Source: Lysobacter avium
GTDB taxonomy: Bacteria; Pseudomonadota; Gammaproteobacteria; Xanthomonadales; Xanthomonadaceae
Length of the DNA stretch: 64,000 bases
Reading direction: 5' to 3'
Assembly (NCBI RefSeq): GCF_015209745.1
Contig: NZ_CP063657.1
Span: 992,001 to 1,056,000, forward strand
The position numbers and the translations under genes are program-made. The notes below the pieces were generated by a model. The model was not told the DNA's origin and did no database searches. It was given only the letters and a program-made list of their open reading frames with translations. Each line of letters starts with the position of its first letter. Within the stretch, counting starts at the first letter, position 1. Of the stretch, positions 16,205 to 28,327 are shown piece by piece.

Positions 16205-16482
16205 TCGCAGACGGGCCTCTGCTTGCCCGCCGTGCCCGTGGCCGTTGACTTGGAGGTCGTGGTCCCCAATATTAGAAGGTCACGCGGTGAGACTTCGCCG
16301 CCCCATCCTGCAAAGGTGGCCCGCACCCACGTGCCGGTCGAGTGTGTGACATGAGCACTACGCGCATCCAACGCTAGAACCGCCCCGGGCTTCCATTTCG
16401 ATGCAGGCGCCCAGGGGGCGCTTTTCTCTTTTCGGGTCGGACGTTTTTCCGACCTCCAGCCAGACTCTTTGTAGATACCGCC
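16205..16482. other. Intergenic region before thrS
   Basis: No gene is visible in these 278 bases. They contain a terminator-like hairpin (16407-16432) 50 bp before thrS and a weaker dyad with arms AAGGTCAC and GTGAGaCTT around 16275-16296. No tRNA or recognisable riboswitch was seen. The thrS promoter should lie here, but I cannot pick one with confidence. Confidence 0.5.
16407..16432 (+). terminator. Terminator-like hairpin upstream of thrS
   Basis: GCGCCC (16407-16412), a 3-base loop and GGGCGC (16416-16421) are followed by TTTTCTCTTTT. It could end transcripts coming from the T3SS side, or act inside the thrS leader as an attenuator. The 50-bp distance to the thrS ATG leaves little room for a promoter after it, so a leader role is possible. 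Confidence 0.6.
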
Positions 16483-18384
16483 ATGATCGCAATCACCCTT
16501 CCCGACGGCAGCCGCCGTGAATTCGACGCACCCCTGAGCATCGCCGACGTGGCCGCATCCATCGGCCCGGGACTGGCCAAGGCCGCGCTGGCCGGCAAGG
16601 TGGATGGCGATCTGGTCGATACCAGCTACTGCCTGACCGGCGACGCCGCGCTGGAAATCGTCACCGACAAGCATCCCGACGCGCTGGAGGTGATCCGCCA
16701 TTCCACCGCGCACCTTCTCGCCCAGGCAGTGCAGCGTCTGTTCCCGGGCACCCAGGTCACGATCGGCCCGGTGATCGAGAACGGTTTCTACTACGACTTC
16801 GCCTACGAACGGCCCTTCACCCCTGAAGACCTGCCAGCGATCGAAGCGGAGATGCACAGGATTGCCAAGGAAGCGCTGCCTGTGAGCCGGGAAGTGAAGT
16901 CGCGCCACGACGCGATCCATTTCTTCAACGGGATCGGTGAGCACTTCAAGGCCGAGATCATCGCCTCGATCCCGGACGGCGAGGACCTCTCGCTTTACAG
17001 CCAGGGCGAGTTCACCGACCTGTGCCGCGGTCCGCACGTCCCCAGCACCGACAAGCTGCGCAGCTTCAAGTTGATGAAGGTCGCCGGTGCGTACTGGCGC
17101 GGCGACCACAACAACCAGATGCTGAGCCGCATCTACGGCACGGCCTGGCTCAACGACAAGGACCTGAAGGCGCACCTGCTGCAGCTGGAGGAGGCCGAGA
17201 AGCGCGACCACCGCAAGATCGGGCGCGCGCAGGACCTGTTCCACATGCAGGAGGAAGCGCCGGGTCTGGTGTTCTGGCATCCCAAGGGCTGGGCGATCTG
17301 GCAGGTGGTGGAGCAGTACATGCGCGGCGTTTACCGCAACAGCGGCTACGACGAGGTGCGCTGCCCGCAGATCCTCGACGTCTCGCTGTGGAAGCAGTCC
17401 GGCCACTGGGACAACTACCAGGAGAACATGTTCTTCACCGAGTCGGAGAAGCGCACCTACGCGCTCAAGCCGATGAACTGCCCGGGCCACGTCCAGGTCT
17501 TCAACCACGGCCTGCACAGCTACCGTGACCTGCCGATCCGCTACGGCGAGTTCGGCGCCTGCCATCGCAACGAGCCGTCCGGTGCGCTGCACGGCATCCT
17601 GCGCGTGCGCGGGTTCACCCAGGACGATGGCCACGTGTTCTGCACCGAGGCGCAGATCGAGTCCGAGGTCACCGCGTTCCACCAGCAGGCGATGAAGGTG
17701 TACGAGGACTTCGGCTTCACCGACGTGCAGGTCAAGCTGGCACTGCGCCCGGAGCCGCGCATGGGCGACAACGAGACCTGGGACAAGGCCGAGGAGGCCT
17801 TGCGCCTGGCGCTGCGTGCCACCGGGGTGGAGTGGGAGGAGCTGCCCGGCGAGGGCGCCTTCTACGGCCCGAAGGTCGAATACCACCTCAGCGACGCGAT
17901 CGGCCGTACCTGGCAGCTGGGGACCATGCAGGTCGACTTCATGATGCCCGGCCGCCTTGGCGCGGAATACATCGATGAGTCCAGCCAGCGCAAGCACCCG
18001 GTCATGCTGCACCGGGCGATTGTCGGCTCGATGGAGCGCTTCATCGGCATCCTGATCGAGCATCACGCCGGCCACTTTCCGGCCTGGCTGGCACCGGTAC
18101 AGGCGGTGGTGGGCAACATCACCGACGCCCAGGCAAGTTACGCGGCAGAAGTGGCCCAATCCCTTGCAGATCAAGGGTTCCGGGTGGAAAAGGATTTGCG
18201 CAACGAGAAAATCGGCCGTAAGATTCGCGAGCACACGCTCCAGCGCGTGCCGTACCTGCTCGTGGTCGGAGACCGCGAAAAGGAGAACGGCCTGGTCGCG
18301 GTGCGCACGCGTGGGGGGGAAGATCTTGGCTCGATGTCCGTTGCCGAGTTCGCCGCGCGTTTACGTAACGAAGACGCCCGCTAA
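16483..18384 (+). CDS. thrS: Threonyl-tRNA synthetase
   Basis: This 633-residue class II synthetase charges tRNA-Thr with threonine. Domains in order: N-terminal TGS domain ([20 protein letters not shown]), editing domain with [12 protein letters not shown] and the CRGPHVPST zinc/editing segment, class II catalytic core (motif 2 [20 protein letters not shown], motif 3 around [19 protein letters not shown]), and C-terminal anticodon-binding domain. Length equals the family norm. It leads the translation cluster and is followed 65 bp later by infC. Confidence 0.98.
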   Translation: MIAITLPDGSRREFDAPLSIADVAASIGPGLAKAALAGKVDGDLVDTSYCLTGDAALEIVTDKHPDALEVIRHSTAHLLAQAVQRLFPGTQVTIGPVIENGFYYDFAYERPFTPEDLPAIEAEMHRIAKEALPVSREVKSRHDAIHFFNGIGEHFKAEIIASIPDGEDLSLYSQGEFTDLCRGPHVPSTDKLRSFKLMKVAGAYWRGDHNNQMLSRIYGTAWLNDKDLKAHLLQLEEAEKRDHRKIGRAQDLFHMQEEAPGLVFWHPKGWAIWQVVEQYMRGVYRNSGYDEVRCPQILDVSLWKQSGHWDNYQENMFFTESEKRTYALKPMNCPGHVQVFNHGLHSYRDLPIRYGEFGACHRNEPSGALHGILRVRGFTQDDGHVFCTEAQIESEVTAFHQQAMKVYEDFGFTDVQVKLALRPEPRMGDNETWDKAEEALRLALRATGVEWEELPGEGAFYGPKVEYHLSDAIGRTWQLGTMQVDFMMPGRLGAEYIDESSQRKHPVMLHRAIVGSMERFIGILIEHHAGHFPAWLAPVQAVVGNITDAQASYAAEVAQSLADQGFRVEKDLRNEKIGRKIREHTLQRVPYLLVVGDREKENGLVAVRTRGGEDLGSMSVAEFAARLRNEDAR

Positions 18385-18449
18385 GGCAGCGTCGTCCATA
18401 CTGTGTCGGCCGCACGTGCGGCCGAACGACCCATACCGGAGATTGCAAC

Positions 18450-18971
18450 ATCAGTACCCCCGACAAGCGGAACCGCAAGAATCAGGAGATCCGCGCGCTG
18501 AAAGTGCGCGTGATCGGCAGCGATGGCGAACAGGTCGGCGTGCTTTCACGCGACGAGGCGCTTGAGCTCGCCCAGGAAGCAGGTCTCGACCTGGTGGAAA
18601 TCCAGCCCCACGGCGATCCGCCGGTGTGCCGCATCATGGATTTCGGCAAGTTCATCTTCGATCTGCAAAAGAAGGCCAATCTGGCCAAGAAGAAGCAGAA
18701 GCAGGTCGAGATCAAGGAAATCAAGTTCCGCCCGGTCACCGATGAAGGCGACTACCAGATCAAGCTGCGCAACATGCGCCGTTTCCTGGAAGACGGGGAC
18801 AAGATCAAGGTCAACATCCGGTTCCGTGGCCGCGAGATGCGCCACCAGGACCTCGGTCGCCAGATGGCGGACCGGATCGAGCTGGACCTGGGTGAGGACA
18901 TCGTCGTGGAATCGCGTCCCCGTCTGGAAGGCCGTCAGATGGTGATGATGATCGCGCCGAAGAAAAAGTAA
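18450..18971 (+). CDS. infC: Translation initiation factor IF-3 with AUC start codon
   Basis: The frame from ATC at 18450 encodes 173 residues starting (M)[18 protein letters not shown], the normal IF-3 N-terminus. GGAGA at 18438-18442 precedes it by 7 bases. The first ATG/GTG in frame (18504) would delete the conserved RNKNQEIR segment. IF-3 binds the 30S subunit, enforces start-codon choice and splits ribosomes. Both domains are complete (N-terminal [18 protein letters not shown]-terminal [16 protein letters not shown]). Rare AUU/AUC starts let IF-3 repress its own synthesis in enterobacteria; the same control is likely here. Confidence 0.95.
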   Translation: MSTPDKRNRKNQEIRALKVRVIGSDGEQVGVLSRDEALELAQEAGLDLVEIQPHGDPPVCRIMDFGKFIFDLQKKANLAKKKQKQVEIKEIKFRPVTDEGDYQIKLRNMRRFLEDGDKIKVNIRFRGREMRHQDLGRQMADRIELDLGEDIVVESRPRLEGRQMVMMIAPKKK

Positions 18972-19028
18972 TTCCGCGTGCTGCCGCCTGGCAGCCGCAA
19001 ACCCGGATGACGCCATTCCCCATTTGTG

Positions 19029-19057
19029 TTGCGCGCACCCTGCGGTGCCGGCATAAT
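19029..19057 (+). promoter_or_regulatory. Candidate promoter for rpmI-rplT
   Basis: TTGCGC (19029-19034) and CATAAT (19052-19057) are separated by exactly 17 bases in the 240-bp gap between infC and rpmI. Transcription would start near 19064, at the edge of the hairpin listed next. Prediction from sequence only. Confidence 0.5.
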
Positions 19058-19062
19058 GGGCG

Positions 19063-19078
19063 GCCCGGTTCGCCGGGC
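19063..19078 (+). promoter_or_regulatory. UUCG-capped hairpin in the rpmI leader
   Basis: GCCCGG-TTCG-CCGGGC forms a very stable tetraloop hairpin followed by TTGTTGTTT. It could end infC transcripts, stabilise the 5' end of an rpmI-rplT mRNA started just upstream, or be part of an L20-binding leader. The interrupted T-run makes termination inefficient at best. Confidence 0.4.
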
Positions 19079-19211
19079 TTGTTGTTTGCAGTATCAGGAC
19101 CTGTTGCTGATCCTTTTCGGATCAATGACTTACCGACCGATACGGGCAGGACGGAAAGTGTGGCCATGCCACCGCCCATGTCAGTGACATATACCCGAAA
19201 GGACCTTCGCA

Positions 19212-19409
19212 ATGCCCAAGATCAAAACCCACCGTGGGGCGGCCAAGCGTTTTCGCAAGACCGCGTCCGGCAAGTTCAAGTGCGGCCACGCCAACCGTAG
19301 CCACATCCTCACCAAGAAGGCGACCAAGCGGAAGCGCAACCTGAGGCAGACGAATTACGCCCGCCCGGAAGATGCCGGCCGTATCAATCGCATGCTGCCG
19401 TACGCCTGA
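19212..19409 (+). CDS. rpmI: 50S ribosomal protein L35
   Basis: This 65-residue, very basic protein ([20 protein letters not shown], then the conserved [19 protein letters not shown]) has the usual length of L35 and lies 13 bp before rplT. It is a component of the large ribosomal subunit. Expression is probably tied to rplT through the shared leader. Confidence 0.98.
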   Translation: MPKIKTHRGAAKRFRKTASGKFKCGHANRSHILTKKATKRKRNLRQTNYARPEDAGRINRMLPYA

Positions 19410-19422
19410 GGAGGACTGAGAA

Positions 19423-19782
19423 ATGGCACGAGTCAAACGTGGTGTACAGGCGCGCCGTCGCCACAAAAAGGTGTTGGACCTCGCCAAGGGCTATTACCAT
19501 GCCCGTCGCAAGGTCTATCGCGTCGCCCATCAGGCCGTCATCAAGGCACAGCAGTACGCCTACATCGGCCGCAAGCAGAAGAAGCGCAATTTCCGTTCGC
19601 TGTGGATCACCCGCATCAACGCGGCTGCCCGCATGAACGGCATGAGCTACAGCCGTTTCATCAACGGTCTGATGAAGGCCGGCATTACCCTTGATCGCAA
19701 GGTGCTGGCGGACATCGCCGTGCACGACGCAGCGGGTTTTGCCGCGCTGACCGAGAAGGCCAAGGGCGCGCTCGCAGCGTAA
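19423..19782 (+). CDS. rplT: 50S ribosomal protein L20
   Basis: This 119-residue L20 begins [20 protein letters not shown] and contains the invariant [20 protein letters not shown]. It binds 23S rRNA early in assembly and in other bacteria represses the rpmI-rplT mRNA. AGGAGG lies 7 bases before the ATG. Confidence 0.98.
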   Translation: MARVKRGVQARRRHKKVLDLAKGYYHARRKVYRVAHQAVIKAQQYAYIGRKQKKRNFRSLWITRINAAARMNGMSYSRFINGLMKAGITLDRKVLADIAVHDAAGFAALTEKAKGALAA

Positions 19783-20898
<1,116 letters not shown>

Positions 20899-20914
20899 GC
20901 CAGGGATCGATTGA

Positions 20915-23308
20915 ATGAAGTTTTCCGAAAACTGGCTGCGCCAGCACGTATCTACCACTGCCAGCCACGACGAGCTGGTCGACACCCTCACCGCGATCGG
21001 CCTGGAGGTGGAGGAGGTCACTCGTATCGGCGACGGCCTCGACAACGTCGTTGTGTCGCGGATCGTATCGGCGGACAAGCACCCGGAGGCCGACCGCCTG
21101 CAGGTGTGCCAGGTCGATGCCGGCGACGGTGAGCTGGTGCAGATCGTCTGCGGTGCGCCCAATGCCCGCGCCGGCCTGATGGCCCCGCTGGCGAAAGTCG
21201 GGGCGGTTCTGCCCGGCGGCATGAAAATCGAGGCCGCCCAACTGCGCGGCGTCGAGTCCTTCGGCATGCTGTGTTCGGCGAAGGAACTGGGCACCGACAG
21301 CGATGCGTCCGGGCTGCTCGAACTGCCCGCCGATGCCGCTCCCGGCACGCCGGTAGGCGATCTGCTGGGCCTTCCCGATTCGGCCATCGAGATCAAGCTG
21401 ACCCCCAACCGCGCCGACTGTTACGGCGTGCGCGGCATCGCCTTCGACGTGGCGGCAGCCGCGGATGCTGCCGTATCCGGTTTCAACGTGGACCCGGTGG
21501 AGGCGCGCATTGAGGACGCGCTGTCGATCCAGCTTGATGCCGGCGCCGACGCAGCGCGCTACTGCGGTCGGGTGCTGCGTGATGTGGACGCGACTGCACG
21601 CACCCCGCTGTGGATGGCCGAGCGCCTGCGTCGCAGCGGCGTGCGCCCGGTATCGCTGCTGGTGGATGTGACCCAGTACGTGATGCTGGAGCTCGGCCAA
21701 CCGATGCATGCGTTCGATCGGGACCTGCTCAGCGGCGGCACGGTAGGTGTCCGCCGCGCCCGCGACGGGGAGCGGCTCAAGCTACTGGATGGCCGCGACG
21801 CCGCGCTCGACCCGCAGTTCCTGCTGGTTACCGATGCCGACATGCCGATCGCGCTGGCGGGGATCATGGGCGGTTTTGACGCCCGCGTGACCGAGGCGAC
21901 CCGCAGCGTGTTCCTGGAGGCCGCACACTTTGCGCCCGCCGCCATCATCGGCCGCAGCCGCAAGCTCGGCCTGCACACGGACGCCAGCCACCGCTTCGAG
22001 CGCGGCGTGGATCCCGAACTTCCGCGCATCGCCATCGAGTACGCCACCGCGCTGATCCTTGATGCCGCCGGCGGTAGCGCGGGCCCGGTGGTCGAGGCGG
22101 CGCTGCATGAGCATCTGCCGCAACCGCAGCCGATAGTGTTGCGCCGTGCGCGGCTGGCACGGGTACTTGGCATCGAGGTACCCGGTCCGCGGGTCGAACG
22201 CATCTTCCGCGCGCTCGGAATGCAGGTGGAAGCGCTGGAAGAGGGCTGGCAGGTCATCGCTCCCAGCCGCCGCTTCGACATCGCGATCGAGGAGGACCTG
22301 ATCGAGGAGGTCGCCCGCATCCACGGCTACGACAACATTCCCACTACGCTTCCCAGCGGGGCGTCGCGACTCGCCGCCCCTACCGAAACCATGGTCGACG
22401 GCGGCGATATCCGTCGGCACATGGCCTCGCGTGATTATCTGGAGGCGATCAACTACGCCTTTGTCGGTGGCGACCTGCTCGACTCGTGGACCGCTTCGGA
22501 GGGCGCGGTGGCCATTGCCAATCCCCTCAGCGCGGAGCTCGGCGTAATGCGCACGATGCTGCTGCCGGGTCTGGTCTCGGCGCTGGCGCGAAATGCCGCG
22601 CGACAGCAGTCCCGTGTCCGCCTGTTCGAGCTCGGCAATGTCTTCACTGCCGCGGACGGCGAGGCGCCGCTGCACATCGAGCGTATCGCAGCGGTGGCCT
22701 GCGGCGATGCGGCCACCGAGCAGTGGGGCCACCCGTCGCGCGAGGTTGGCTTCCACGATCTGCAGGGCGATCTGGAGAGCCTCGCCGCGCTGTCCGGCGC
22801 GCGCCTGGAGTACGAGCCCGTCGTCACGCCCTGGGCGCATCCCGGGCGCTGTGCGCGTGTCCTGCGTAGAGCCGAGGCAGGCCAGGCCACGCCGCTGGGC
22901 TGGATTGCCCAGCTGCACCCGCGCTTGCTGCAGACCCTGGAAATCGATGTCGACGTGATCGCCTTCGAGCTGGATCTGGAGCCCCTGCAATCCCGAGCGG
23001 TGCCCAAGGCGAGCACGCGCTCGCGGTATCCCTCAGTGCGGCGGGATCTGGCATTTGTGCTACCCGAAGGCGTGCCTTGGGGCGAGGTTGCGCGCAGTGT
23101 CCGCAAAGCGGCCGGCCCTGTCCTGCGCGATCTGGTCCTGTTTGACCGCTACCAGGGCAGTGGGGTGGAATCCGGATGCAAGAGTCTTGCTATGGGCTTG
23201 ATTTTGCAGGAAGAATCCCGCACGCTCATCGAGTCTGACGTCGATCGCGTCGTGGCTTCCGTCACGACCGCCATGCTTTCCGATCACGCAGCGAAGATTC
23301 GGGACTGA
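20915..23308 (+). CDS. pheT: Phenylalanyl-tRNA synthetase beta subunit
   Basis: This 797-residue protein has the full bacterial PheT layout: N-terminal EMAP/OB-like tRNA-binding domain (about 40-150, with [19 protein letters not shown]), B3/B4 editing domain ([40 protein letters not shown]), B5 domain ([20 protein letters not shown]) and C-terminal anticodon-binding fold ([16 protein letters not shown]). It edits mischarged Tyr-tRNA and binds tRNA-Phe. Length is normal. Confidence 0.98.
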   Translation: MKFSENWLRQHVSTTASHDELVDTLTAIGLEVEEVTRIGDGLDNVVVSRIVSADKHPEADRLQVCQVDAGDGELVQIVCGAPNARAGLMAPLAKVGAVLPGGMKIEAAQLRGVESFGMLCSAKELGTDSDASGLLELPADAAPGTPVGDLLGLPDSAIEIKLTPNRADCYGVRGIAFDVAAAADAAVSGFNVDPVEARIEDALSIQLDAGADAARYCGRVLRDVDATARTPLWMAERLRRSGVRPVSLLVDVTQYVMLELGQPMHAFDRDLLSGGTVGVRRARDGERLKLLDGRDAALDPQFLLVTDADMPIALAGIMGGFDARVTEATRSVFLEAAHFAPAAIIGRSRKLGLHTDASHRFERGVDPELPRIAIEYATALILDAAGGSAGPVVEAALHEHLPQPQPIVLRRARLARVLGIEVPGPRVERIFRALGMQVEALEEGWQVIAPSRRFDIAIEEDLIEEVARIHGYDNIPTTLPSGASRLAAPTETMVDGGDIRRHMASRDYLEAINYAFVGGDLLDSWTASEGAVAIANPLSAELGVMRTMLLPGLVSALARNAARQQSRVRLFELGNVFTAADGEAPLHIERIAAVACGDAATEQWGHPSREVGFHDLQGDLESLAALSGARLEYEPVVTPWAHPGRCARVLRRAEAGQATPLGWIAQLHPRLLQTLEIDVDVIAFELDLEPLQSRAVPKASTRSRYPSVRRDLAFVLPEGVPWGEVARSVRKAAGPVLRDLVLFDRYQGSGVESGCKSLAMGLILQEESRTLIESDVDRVVASVTTAMLSDHAAKIRD

Positions 23309-23367
23309 GCCGGTTTTCGGCCTTCAGCTGGCGAACCGGCACACAGCAGCAGGGGATGGAGCGGACA

Positions 23368-23670
23368 ATGGCGTTGACCAAGGCTGAAATGGCCGAGCGG
23401 TTGTTCGACGAGGTCGGCCTCAACAAGCGTGAGGCAAAGGAATTCGTCGACGCCTTCTTTGATTCCCTCCGCCAGGCGCTGCAGAGCGGTCGCCAGGTCA
23501 AGCTGTCCGGCTTCGGCAACTTCGATCTGCGGCGCAAGAAGGAGCGGCCTGGACGCAATCCCAAAACCGGTGAGGAGATTCCGATCTCGGCCCGAACCGT
23601 GGTGACCTTCCGCCCCGGACAGAAGTTGAAGGAACGCGTCGAATCCTACGCCGGTACTGAAAATGCTTGA
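23368..23670 (+). CDS. ihfA: Integration host factor alpha subunit
   Basis: The start [20 protein letters not shown] at 23368 has GGATGGAG upstream; an ATG 12 bases earlier lies in that ribosome site. The 100-residue HU/IHF protein contains the DNA-bending arm around [20 protein letters not shown] and the [16 protein letters not shown] end. IHF alpha pairs with IHF beta to bend DNA at specific sites and acts at many promoters. Its place after pheT is conserved in gammaproteobacteria. Confidence 0.97.
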   Translation: MALTKAEMAERLFDEVGLNKREAKEFVDAFFDSLRQALQSGRQVKLSGFGNFDLRRKKERPGRNPKTGEEIPISARTVVTFRPGQKLKERVESYAGTENA

Positions 23671-24019
23671 TCCGGGCAGCAACCGCGAACTTCCGCCGAT
23701 CCCGGCCAAACGCTACTTCACCATTGGCGAGGTCAGCGAGCTGTGCGACGTCAAGCCGCACGTATTGCGGTATTGGGAAACCGAATTTCCTTCACTCAAG
23801 CCGGTCAAGCGTCGCGGCAACCGGCGCTATTATCAGCGCCACGAAGTGCTGATGATCCGCCAGATCCGCGGCCTGCTGTATGAGCAGGGATACACCATTG
23901 GTGGCGCGCGGCTGCGGCTGGAAGGGGAGGAGGCCAAGGACGAATCAGCGCTGAGCACGCAGATCATCCGGCAGGTCCGGATGGAACTGGAGGAAGTGCT
24001 GCAGATGCTTCGTCGATGA
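23663..24019 (+). CDS. MerR-family transcriptional regulator
   Basis: This 118-residue protein overlaps the ihfA end by 8 bases. A MerR winged helix-turn-helix (residues about 18-85: [40 protein letters not shown]) precedes a short dimerisation helix. No effector-binding domain or metal-binding Cys pattern is present. It belongs to the short MerR proteins commonly found after ihfA in this group; target genes are unknown. Confidence 0.92.
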   Translation: MLDPGSNRELPPIPAKRYFTIGEVSELCDVKPHVLRYWETEFPSLKPVKRRGNRRYYQRHEVLMIRQIRGLLYEQGYTIGGARLRLEGEEAKDESALSTQIIRQVRMELEEVLQMLRR

Positions 24020-24112
24020 CAAGCCTTCATCCTGAACACGCTGAAGGGCTCGCGATCTGTTGATTTTCGGCTATACTTATCCGTCGCCAAAACAGCGGCG
24101 GAAGGCAACAAC

Positions 24113-24191
<79 letters not shown>

Positions 24192-24207
24192 ATTCCTGTG
24201 ATTTGCC

Positions 24208-24242
24208 AGAATGCTCGCGGAGATTTCGCGGGCATTCTTTTT
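24208..24242 (+). terminator. Terminator after tRNA-Pro
   Basis: AGAATGCTCGCG (24208-24219) pairs with CGCGGGCATTCT (24227-24238) with one T-G pair and is followed by TTTT. It ends the tRNA transcript and separates it from the convergent dxs gene. Confidence 0.85.
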
Positions 24243-24310
24243 GCGCGATTGAACGGCACGCCTCTGCCCGCCGGGGATGGACGGCGCGGCCCCGCCGCGG
24301 CCAGGAAGGC

Positions 24311-26230
24311 TCAGATCGCCGCGGTGCGCGGCGGCGCGCTGTCGATGTCGTGCCAGCGCTGGACGATTGCAGCGCGGATGCCTGCGACATCCAGACCGGC
24401 CTCGGCCAGGAGTTCCTCGCGGCTTCCGTGCGGCTGGAACGCATCCGGCAGCCCCAGGTGCAGCATCGATACGCTCAGGCCCTCTGCCGCCAGCAGCTCG
24501 GCGACACCGCTGCCGGCGCCTCCGGCCACAACGTTGTCCTCCAGCGTGACGAATCCCTCGTGGTCTGCCGCAAGGTGCAGGATGAGCGCCCGGTCAAGCG
24601 GCTTGACGAAGCGCATGTTGACCACGGTGAGCCCCAGTGCCTCGCCGACCTCTTCCGCTGCAGGCAGCAGGGAGCCAAAGGCGAGCAGGGCGATACGCGA
24701 GCCGCGCCGGCGCAGTTGTGCCTTGCCGATCTGCAGGACATCCAGACTGGATTGCACGGCAACGCCCGGACCGCTGCCGCGAGGATAGCGAACGGCAGCG
24801 GGGCCATTGAAGCGGAAGCCGGTGGACAGCATCTGGCGACACTCGTTCTCGTCCGCCGGCGCCATGACCACCATATTGGGCACGCAGCGCAGGTAGCTCA
24901 GGTCGAGGTTGCCCGCGTGCGTTGCACCATCCGGTCCCACAACGCCGCCGCGGTCGATCGCAAACAGCACGTCGAGTTCCTGCAGCGCCACGTCATGAAC
25001 CAGCTGGTCGTAGCCGCGTTGGAGGAAGGTCGAGTAGATCGCGACGACGGGCTTGGCGCCCTCGCAGGCCATTCCGGCCGCCAGGGTGACGGCGTGCTGC
25101 TCGGCGATGGCGACGTCGAAATAGCGCTGCGGATACTCCTTGCTGAAACGCACCAGGCCGGAGCCTTCACGCATCGCCGGGGTAATCCCCATCAGCTTGT
25201 CGTCGGCGGCGGCCATGTCGCAGATCCAGTCGCCGAAGACGTCGGTGTAGGTCACCTTTTTCGCGCCGGCCTTGCTGACCATTCCGAGCTCTGGATTGAA
25301 CGGACCGACCGCGTGATAGCCGATCTGGTCGCCCTCGGCGCGCTCGTAGCCCTTGCCCTTGGTGGTGATGATGTGGAGCAGCTGCGGGCCCTTCATCCCC
25401 TGCAGGGTCTTCATGATGCCAACCAGGGCTTCCATGTCGTGGCCATCGATCGGGCCGGTGTAGTGGAAACCGAGCTCCTCGAACATGGTCGAGGGGACGA
25501 ACATGCCCTTCCACTGCTCTTCCCAGCGTTTGACGAACTTCGCCGCCGGGCGGTTCTTGTCGCCAAGCAGCTTCTTGCCGCCCTCGCGCAGCGCGTTGAG
25601 GGTGCGGCTGCCGGTCAACCGTCCGAGCATGCGGGTCACGCCGCCGACGTTCTCGGAGATCGACATCTGGTTGTCGTTGAGGATGACCAGCAGGTTGGGT
25701 TCGATGCCGTCGGGTTCATCGCCCATGCCGCCGCCGTGCGCCAGCGCCTCGAAGGCCATGCCGCCGGTGATCGCACCATCCCCGATGACGGCCACTACCT
25801 TGCGCTCGTCGCCGGCGCGCTGGAGGGCAAGCGCCATGCCCAGGGCGGCCGAGATGCTGGTCGAGCTGTGGCCGACGCCGAAGGTGTCGAATTCCGATTC
25901 GCCGCGCTTGGGGAAAGGCGATACGCCGTCCTTCTGCTTGACGGTCTGGATCACGTCGCGACGACCGGTAAGGATCTTGTGCGGATAGGTCTGATGGCCC
26001 ACGTCCCAGACCAGCCTGTCGGTGGGGGTGTCGTAGAGCCAGTGCAACGCCACCGTCAGCTCGATCACGCCCAGGCCCGCGCCAAAATGTCCGCCGGACT
26101 GCGCGACCTGCTCGATCAGGTACGCCCGCAGCTCATCGGCGATGGCTGGCAGTTCCTGCTCCGGAAACTCGCGCAGGTCGGCGGGCACCTGGATGCGCGA
26201 GAGGCGGGGGTAGCGTTGCGGATCGATCAT
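24311..26230 (-). CDS. dxs: 1-deoxy-D-xylulose-5-phosphate synthase
   Basis: This enzyme of about 639 residues (ATG at 26230; the preceding TTG is less likely) condenses pyruvate and glyceraldehyde 3-phosphate, the first step of the MEP isoprenoid pathway. Seen are the thiamine diphosphate segment [20 protein letters not shown], the N-terminal [17 protein letters not shown], the transketolase pyrimidine domain ([17 protein letters not shown]) and [20 protein letters not shown]. The ispG gene of the same pathway begins at the other end of the window. Confidence 0.98.
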   Translation of the reverse strand: MIDPQRYPRLSRIQVPADLREFPEQELPAIADELRAYLIEQVAQSGGHFGAGLGVIELTVALHWLYDTPTDRLVWDVGHQTYPHKILTGRRDVIQTVKQKDGVSPFPKRGESEFDTFGVGHSSTSISAALGMALALQRAGDERKVVAVIGDGAITGGMAFEALAHGGGMGDEPDGIEPNLLVILNDNQMSISENVGGVTRMLGRLTGSRTLNALREGGKKLLGDKNRPAAKFVKRWEEQWKGMFVPSTMFEELGFHYTGPIDGHDMEALVGIMKTLQGMKGPQLLHIITTKGKGYERAEGDQIGYHAVGPFNPELGMVSKAGAKKVTYTDVFGDWICDMAAADDKLMGITPAMREGSGLVRFSKEYPQRYFDVAIAEQHAVTLAAGMACEGAKPVVAIYSTFLQRGYDQLVHDVALQELDVLFAIDRGGVVGPDGATHAGNLDLSYLRCVPNMVVMAPADENECRQMLSTGFRFNGPAAVRYPRGSGPGVAVQSSLDVLQIGKAQLRRRGSRIALLAFGSLLPAAEEVGEALGLTVVNMRFVKPLDRALILHLAADHEGFVTLEDNVVAGGAGSGVAELLAAEGLSVSMLHLGLPDAFQPHGSREELLAEAGLDVAGIRAAIVQRWHDIDSAPPRTAAI

Positions 26231-26316
26231 CAATACGGTGTCGGACGGTGGTACGCCATTGTCCCGCCCGGGTCGCGGCGGGGCAAGGCGACCCGGCGCT
26301 GCGCTGCCGGTGGAGT

Positions 26317-27441
26317 TCAGCGGCCGCGGAAGCGTCCAAACAGGCCGGTGGGCTTGCGCGGCTCGGGTTCGGGTTCGGGCGGGCGTTCCACTTCGGCGAA
26401 ACCGGTGGCCAGATTGGCATTGACGAAATCGGTGACGTCACCGACCGAGACGCCGCTCGCGTCGGCAATCTCGTCCAATGCCGCCGCGCCCTTCATCATC
26501 ACCGTGGCGATACGGAAGTGGCGGGGAAATTCGCGTTCGGTTTGCGGCCACTTCAGCATCAGGAAGCGGGCTTGCGGGTCAAAGCCGGGGAGGAGCTTTC
26601 CGCCGCCGGACATGAGGCCACCAAACCAGAGCAGGCGCGACAGCGGTTGCGCAGCGCCGAGCCCCGCGACCTCCTTTTCCCAGTCGGTAATGACGGTGAA
26701 ATCCGCGGCGTCCGTATCGGTCGTGACGTGCGCACCCAACGGCTTCAAGGTTGCCGGTCCGAAGTATTCGCGCCGGTCCAGGTCAAGCAGCAGCTTGAGT
26801 CCCTCTCGCTCGAAACCGACCTGGCCGGTAATTCGCCCGGATGCAAGCCATTCGGTGAGCGTACGCGGTTCGACTGGTGCCGGTGCAGGGTCCAACGGCG
26901 GAGTGTGCAGCGCTGGATTGGTGGCCGCGGGCATGATCGCCGCGGACGCCGCGCTGGCAGGTTCGGAAGGGTCGTTCAGCTCATTGGTCACAACCCGGGC
27001 AGCGTCAAGGCCGTCGCGCGGACTGGTCTCTTCGTCGGCGGGAACCCGCTGTTCTTTCGGCAGCTGATCCTGCGGCTGGGGCGCAGGGCTGAGACCGCTG
27101 GGCACAGGCTCGGCATGCTCGGATGCGCCGTTGACGACTTCAGGCGCCAGCTCCACGAGAAGCCGCTGCACCGATGCCGCGTCGAAGGGTTGCGCAAGGC
27201 GATAGTCGGCCTGGGTACGAGGGGCGGAAGTCAGCCCGATCACCGTTTTGCCGGCCGCGTGCAAACGCAGCCAGCTCATCGGACCGTACATGCTGTCCAT
27301 GTCGACGATCACATGGTCGGCCGTGTCATTGGCCAGCAACTCCCAAGCTCCGGCGAGTTGGGAGTTGGCAATGGAGAAAGCCACCTTGAGCGACGCTTCC
27401 GTGGCCGGATCCATGCCGGTCAGGCCAAGTGTGAGGGCCAT
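26317..27441 (-). CDS. Conserved-looking protein of unknown function with pseudo-receiver-like N-terminus
   Basis: The frame opens at 27453; the ATG at 27441 ([20 protein letters not shown]) is equally likely and gives 374 residues. Residues 1-110 have the alternating strand-helix pattern of a receiver-like or Rossmann domain ([33 protein letters not shown]) without the full phosphorylation site. A Pro/Ala-rich linker follows, then a second alpha/beta domain and a helical block with a helix-turn-helix appearance ([20 protein letters not shown]). The end is basic ([12 protein letters not shown]). No signal peptide or membrane helix is seen. I do not recognise a named family; a signalling adaptor is possible. 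Confidence 0.6.
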   Translation of the reverse strand: MALTLGLTGMDPATEASLKVAFSIANSQLAGAWELLANDTADHVIVDMDSMYGPMSWLRLHAAGKTVIGLTSAPRTQADYRLAQPFDAASVQRLLVELAPEVVNGASEHAEPVPSGLSPAPQPQDQLPKEQRVPADEETSPRDGLDAARVVTNELNDPSEPASAASAAIMPAATNPALHTPPLDPAPAPVEPRTLTEWLASGRITGQVGFEREGLKLLLDLDRREYFGPATLKPLGAHVTTDTDAADFTVITDWEKEVAGLGAAQPLSRLLWFGGLMSGGGKLLPGFDPQARFLMLKWPQTEREFPRHFRIATVMMKGAAALDEIADASGVSVGDVTDFVNANLATGFAEVERPPEPEPEPRKPTGLFGRFRGR

Positions 27442-27543
27442 TGTCGAGTCCATGTCTTAACAATCACCCAGTGTCGCGGAGCATGGTACGGGCGTCAATG
27501 AAGCGTCCGGCGTTGGCCGAACGCAACCGCGGCGACCACGAAT

Positions 27544-28251
27544 TCAAGCAGTTTGTGAACTCCGGACGAGCAGGCGGTCGCGGGCGTGTTTTTTCGGCAG
27601 CTGGCTCTTCAGGAATGCCATCTGGTCGGCAAGGATGTGGCGGTTGGACAGGATCAGGTGTTCGACCCAACTGGGCCGGTAGGGCACTGCGAGCAGTGGC
27701 ATGTTCGCCTGTTGCGGCGTCCGGCTGCCCTTGCGCGAGTTGCAGTGGAAGCAGGCTGCGACGACGTTTTCCCAGACGTCGCGACCGCCGCGTGAGACCG
27801 GTTTCACGTGATCGCGGGTCAGGTGTGGACGGTTGAATTGCCCGCCGCAGTAGAGACAGAGGTGGGCATCCCGGGCAAAGAGCGCGGCGTTGGTCAGCGT
27901 CGGGGTCGGGTTGGCCGCGCGGGCGCTGGCGTGACCGCGCGCCGCCACAATCGGATGCAGGCGCAGGATGCTGGCCTCGCCGCTGCGGCGGTTGAGGCCA
28001 CCGTGCACCGTCAGGCAGGGATCACCCAGGGTCCAGGCAACCGCATCGCGCGCGTAAAGGCAGGCTGCGTGCTGCCAGTTCATCCAGTCCAGCACCCGTC
28101 CGTGCGCATCAAGCGAAAGCAGGCGCACTGAATTGAGCTGTTCCAGCGCATGGCGCGGGGCAAGCGCCGACACATCCGGGTCCCACCGGCGCTCAGACGT
28201 GGCGGGAGTTCCGGGCCCGGCCACGCGTTGCATCACTGTGTCGGTCTCCAT
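27544..28251 (-). CDS. HNH endonuclease family protein
   Basis: In this 235-residue protein the nuclease fold lies at about 130-185: a first CxxC (CLYCGGQF), the catalytic His in LTRDHVKPVSRGGRD, WENVVAACFHCNSRKG with the second CxxC, then a helical tail. The first 120 residues (RLLSLDAHGRVLDWMNWQHA) are typical of a chromosomal HNH group found in many proteobacteria outside mobile elements. The biological role is unclear. No partner methylase or phage gene is nearby. Confidence 0.85.
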   Translation of the reverse strand: METDTVMQRVAGPGTPATSERRWDPDVSALAPRHALEQLNSVRLLSLDAHGRVLDWMNWQHAACLYARDAVAWTLGDPCLTVHGGLNRRSGEASILRLHPIVAARGHASARAANPTPTLTNAALFARDAHLCLYCGGQFNRPHLTRDHVKPVSRGGRDVWENVVAACFHCNSRKGSRTPQQANMPLLAVPYRPSWVEHLILSNRHILADQMAFLKSQLPKKHARDRLLVRSSQTA

Positions 28252-28327
28252 GAGAAATCGAGCATATACCCGAACCGAAGCGATTTGTCTGCAGCGATTT
28301 CCCAGGCCCCGCAGCCGAATTCCGTCC

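Noticed and set aside
16275..16296. Dyad AAGGTCAC-gcg-GTGAGaCTT as a second site for the FixJ-like regulator
   Set aside because: It shares only the inner GTCAC/GTGA half with the 29-bp sctV dyad and lacks the CTTGA/TCAAG arms; too weak to list as a site.
16201..18234. Minus-strand open frame of 677 codons opposite thrS
   Set aside because: Shadow of the threonyl-tRNA synthetase gene in high-GC DNA; no protein family pattern.
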